From: Thermoanaerobaculia bacterium
GTDB lineage: Bacteria > Acidobacteriota > Thermoanaerobaculia > Multivoradales > UBA5704
Reading direction: 5' to 3'
Length of the DNA stretch: 7,951 bases
NCBI GenBank assembly: GCA_025937035.1
Contig: JAICSG010000159.1
Location: 1-7,951 of the forward strand
In this document: positions 5,603 through 7,951 of the stretch, in pieces
Layout of the letters: every line of letters begins with the position of its first letter
How positions within the stretch are numbered: position 1 is the first letter of the stretch
Notes under the pieces: model-generated
Told to the model about the DNA's origin: nothing
What the model saw: the letters and a program-made list of their open reading frames with translations, nothing else
Database searches by the model: none
Translations under genes and position numbers: made by a program

Positions 5603-5821
5603 ATGCGCAAGCTCCTGATCCTCTCCCTGCTGGTCCTGGGTGGCTCCGCGGCCGGTCTCTTCTCCCCCCGTCCGGCCGCGGCGTCGGCGCCGGGCGGCAG
5701 CTGCGTCACCTACTGCTCCACCGACGCCTGCGGCTACACCTGCTGCTACGAGCAGTGCTGCGGCAACCGGTGCGTCATCCTCGACTGCGCTCCGCCTCCG
5801 CCCTGCGACGTCACCAACTGA
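5603..5821 (+). CDS. Secreted cysteine-rich peptide with tandem CxxxC units
   Basis: This 72-residue product was not recognised as any known family. It starts with a Sec signal: basic MRK, a hydrophobic core (LLILSLLVLGGSAAGLF) and an Ala-rich cleavage zone PAAASA, probably cut after Ala27. The mature part is about 45 residues with ten cysteines (34, 38, 43, 47, 48, 52, 53, 57, 62, 68). Three CxxxC units abut directly (CGYTCCYEQCCGNRC, residues 43-57) and a fourth, CVTYC, stands just before them. Spacings from Cys38 to Cys62 read the same in both directions (5,4,1,4,1,4,5). The end is proline-rich (APPPPCDVTN). GGAGGT at 5591-5596, six bases before ATG, and a -10 box support the start; frame-open sequence further upstream is spurious. 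A disulfide-rich extracellular miniprotein is the simplest reading. Metal binding or a modified-peptide precursor are alternatives, but no modifying enzyme is nearby. Confidence 0.8.
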   Translation: MRKLLILSLLVLGGSAAGLFSPRPAAASAPGGSCVTYCSTDACGYTCCYEQCCGNRCVILDCAPPPPCDVTN

Positions 5822-5877
5822 GCCGGTGAAACCTCCGGCAAACCAAAAGCATCTCAAGTGTCGTAGATCACAGCGCA

Positions 5878-5893
5878 GCCCCCTCTCGGGGGC
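5878..5893 (+). other. Short GC hairpin between peptide and kinase genes
   Basis: GCCCCC (5878-5883) and GGGGGC (5888-5893) form a perfect 6-bp stem with a TCTC loop, 57 bases after the peptide stop and 22 bases before the kinase ATG. It is followed by CGCCTTCCCTTGGG, not a U-run. It could be a weak terminator of the peptide gene or a leader structure of the kinase mRNA. Confidence 0.35.
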
Positions 5894-5915
5894 CGCCTTC
5901 CCTTGGGAGCCCGGC

Positions 5916-7951
5916 ATGGCCTTTCCTCCGCAAAGCCCCACTCCGACCTTCCCCTATCAGGTCGAGGCCCGCATTGGCGAAGGCGCGATGGGCATCGTCT
6001 ACCGCGCCCTCGAGCCGTCGCTGGAGCGGCGGGTGGCCATCAAGTCGCTGCACGCCCGCATGCTGGCCGGCGAGGAGCCGGAGACGGCCCGCGAATACCG
6101 CCTCCGCTTCCTCCAGGAGGCGCGGGCGGCGGCGGCCCTCTCCCACCCCGGCGCGGCCACGATCTACCGCATCGGCGAGGAGGAGGGCACCCCCTACATC
6201 GCCATGGAATGGCTGGAGGGGAAGACGCTGGAGCGGCTGATCCAGGAGGAGGGGAAGCTGGCGCCGGAGCGGGCGGTCCGCCTGATGATCGACCTCCTGG
6301 GCACCCTCGACGCCGCCCACCGCAGCGGCGTGGTCCACCGGGACATCAAGCCCGCCAACCTCGTGCTGCTCCCGGACGGCCGGCTCAAGGTGACCGACTT
6401 CGGCATCGCCCGCCTCAAGGGGTCGGACCTGGTGAAGACCCAGGCCGGCTTCGTGCTCGCCACCCCGCGCTTCGCGGCCCCCGAGCAGCTCCGCGGCGAG
6501 GACGTGGACGGCCGGGCCGACCTCTTCGCCGCCGGCGTCCTCCTCTTCCATCTGCTGACCGGCCGCTTCCCCTTCTCCGGCACCGACTTCCTGCAGGTGG
6601 CGAGCGCGGTCTTCCGCGACGCTCCCACCCCCCTGCGCTCGGTCGATCCCACGCTCTCTCCGGCCCTCGCCGCGGTGGTCGAGAAGGCCCTGGCCAAGGA
6701 CCGCGAGGCGCGCTACGGCACGGCGGCCGAGATGGCGGCGGCCCTGGAGGCGGCGCTCCACCCCACCGTGGCCGTGCCCGCTCGGCGTCCCGCGGAGGAG
6801 CCGGCCGCCGCCCTGCGCGACCTGCCGGCCGAGACCTTCCGCGCCGCCGTGGCCGCCTTCCGGAGCTGGCCGGCGCGGGACCTCGGAATGCAGGCCACCC
6901 GGCCGCTGCTCGACCGGCTGCTCGACCGCCCGCTGCACGCCGCGCCATTCGCCGGCGCCGCCCTGCTGGGGGACGCCTGGCTGCTCCTCGCCGGCGGGCT
7001 GGTGCTGGGAGCGGTCGACGGCCGCACGGGCGAGGTGGGGGACGGCGTTCTGGAAGCTCTCCCCGAGAAGGTCCCGGCGATGCTCTACACCCCTCCCGAG
7101 GGGCTCGGGGCGGGGTGCGTGCGGGGCCTGGCCTCGCTGCTCCAGCCGCCGCGCTTCCGTCACGAGGGGCTCGACTCGTCCTACGTCAACCTCGCCGCCC
7201 TCGCCGGCAAGCTGCTGGAGGAGCGGTTCGACGGCGCTCTGCGGCTGCGCCGCAGCGACGCCCTGGGCACGGTGGTCTTCGATCAGGGGCGCCCGGTGCT
7301 CTCGCTCTTCTCCAAGGGGTGGGACGGCGTGCCGGTCGAGCGCCCGTGGGACGAGTGGGTCTCGGGGCTGGCGCTGCGGGCGGACGTCGAGGAGCGCCGC
7401 CAGGTGCCCTGCTTCCTCTCCTTCCAGCGCGAGCTCCGGAACACGGAGCTGGACGTCTCGCGGGGCGTCCCCGCCGCCAGCGGGCTGCTGGCGGACGATC
7501 CCGTCTACCGCTTCCTGCGCTGGGCGCTGGCCGATCTCTCCACCTTCTTCCGCGAGCGCGACCGCGCGGCGAAGTGGAAGTACCTCGTCGAGTGGCTGGC
7601 CGACGTCCGCCGGGTGAGGCTCCACCACGACCTGCCGCGGACGGGCGCGCCCACCACCGACTTCTTCGATCTCGCCACCTTCGGCGAGGACGGCCGCGCG
7701 CTCCACCTCGCCCGCCGCGTGGCGCACGGCACCCCCGAGGCCCTGGCGCGGTTCCGGGAGGACGTGATCGAGGCCAAGACCGCCCGCCTGAAGACCGGAG
7801 ACGTCGGCGGCGCCGTCCTGATCGCCCGCCGCTTCGATCCCCAGACGATCGAAACCTGGCGCGCCGAGAAGGCCAACACCACCGGCCGCTGGTCCTTCGG
7901 CGTCGAGGAGTCCTTCACCGGCTACGAGGGGTTCGTGCGCGTGGGCCCCCG
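5916..7951 (+). CDS. Hanks-type Ser/Thr protein kinase with long C-terminal region (3' truncated by window)
   Basis: The frame runs unbroken from ATG 5916 to the window end (678 codons), so its stop lies outside. Residues 14-285 form a complete eukaryotic-like Ser/Thr kinase domain: glycine loop GEGAMG (21-26), VAIK with Lys43, helix-C Glu68 in FLQEAR, catalytic HRDIKPAN with Asp143 and Asn148, DFG at 161-163, and activation loop end ATPRFAAPE (Thr183, Glu190). All catalytic residues are present, so it should be active in the cytoplasm. About 390 residues follow without a clear transmembrane helix. One stretch (438-470, FDGALRLRRS... TVVFDQGRPVLSLF) loosely recalls DUF4388/PATAN-type segments. 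The last part (about 530-678), with HLARRVAHGTPEAL and GGAVLIARRFDPQTIETW, I cannot assign. GGGAG sits six bases before the ATG, which is preferred because it keeps the domain start intact. Its likely role is signalling, with unknown targets. Confidence 0.92.
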   Translation, partial: MAFPPQSPTPTFPYQVEARIGEGAMGIVYRALEPSLERRVAIKSLHARMLAGEEPETAREYRLRFLQEARAAAALSHPGAATIYRIGEEEGTPYIAMEWLEGKTLERLIQEEGKLAPERAVRLMIDLLGTLDAAHRSGVVHRDIKPANLVLLPDGRLKVTDFGIARLKGSDLVKTQAGFVLATPRFAAPEQLRGEDVDGRADLFAAGVLLFHLLTGRFPFSGTDFLQVASAVFRDAPTPLRSVDPTLSPALAAVVEKALAKDREARYGTAAEMAAALEAALHPTVAVPARRPAEEPAAALRDLPAETFRAAVAAFRSWPARDLGMQATRPLLDRLLDRPLHAAPFAGAALLGDAWLLLAGGLVLGAVDGRTGEVGDGVLEALPEKVPAMLYTPPEGLGAGCVRGLASLLQPPRFRHEGLDSSYVNLAALAGKLLEERFDGALRLRRSDALGTVVFDQGRPVLSLFSKGWDGVPVERPWDEWVSGLALRADVEERRQVPCFLSFQRELRNTELDVSRGVPAASGLLADDPVYRFLRWALADLSTFFRERDRAAKWKYLVEWLADVRRVRLHHDLPRTGAPTTDFFDLATFGEDGRALHLARRVAHGTPEALARFREDVIEAKTARLKTGDVGGAVLIARRFDPQTIETWRAEKANTTGRWSFGVEESFTGYEGFVRVGP

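Noticed and set aside
5822..5839. GCCGG/CCGGC hairpin directly after the peptide stop as a terminator
   Set aside because: The stem is only 5 bp, competes with another pairing in the loop, and is followed by A-rich and not T-rich sequence.
6904..6929. Direct repeat GCTGCTCGACC within the kinase gene
   Set aside because: It encodes two LLDR turns of a helix and is explained by the protein sequence, not by a DNA element.
6954..7022. Hydrophobic stretch in the kinase C-terminus (ALLGDAWLLLAGGLVLGAV) as a transmembrane helix
   Set aside because: It contains an Asp in the middle and Gly-rich turns, and is flanked by soluble-looking sequence. It reads better as buried strands of a domain, although a membrane predictor should be consulted.
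5868..7727. 619-codon open frame on the minus strand antisense to the kinase
   Set aside because: The plus strand encodes an unmistakable kinase domain with all catalytic motifs. The antisense frame is Gly, Arg, Glu and Gln rich without a domain.

Overview
The window is a GC-rich bacterial chromosomal segment with tightly packed genes and strong G/C preference at third codon positions. It holds a diguanylate cyclase fragment, a Tat-exported amidase, an Aat transferase and a Hanks-type Ser/Thr kinase with a long unrecognised C-terminus. This mix, together with two paired small membrane proteins, would fit an environmental Acidobacteriota-like or deltaproteobacterial (Myxococcota-like) organism. 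That placement is inference only: there is no rRNA or other marker gene. I see no insertion sequence, phage gene, tRNA, rRNA or CRISPR array.

Layout. Positions 1-701 (+) carry the C-terminal part of a GGDEF diguanylate cyclase that begins outside the window. A 14-bp GC-rich hairpin separates it from a convergent amidase-signature protein (762-2558, -) that has a Tat signal and all three catalytic residues. After a 224-nt spacer comes a two-gene minus-strand operon: aat (3043-3759) followed by a small Cys-cluster protein (2783-3046), joined by an ATGA stop/start overlap. A divergent intergenic region (3760-3887) holds a consensus TATAAT box surrounded by inverted repeats.

Rightward from there a compact operon encodes a winged-helix-like regulator (3888-4286) and two small three-helix membrane proteins (4279-4536 and 4565-4834) that resemble each other. 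A DUF937 protein follows (4905-5501), starting at TTG behind a near-perfect Shine-Dalgarno. Next is a short secreted peptide with ten cysteines (5603-5821), and finally a Ser/Thr protein kinase (5916 to the window end) whose 3' end is not included. The kinase is the largest plus-strand gene; long open frames on the opposite strand there are GC-driven shadows.

Functional links. Aat tags proteins for ClpS/ClpAP degradation and is translationally coupled to the Cys-cluster protein. The regulator and the two membrane proteins look like one unit, possibly self-regulated through the repeats around its promoter. The Cys-rich peptide, with three abutting CxxxC units, and the unassigned kinase C-terminus are the least explained parts of the window and the best candidates for new biology.
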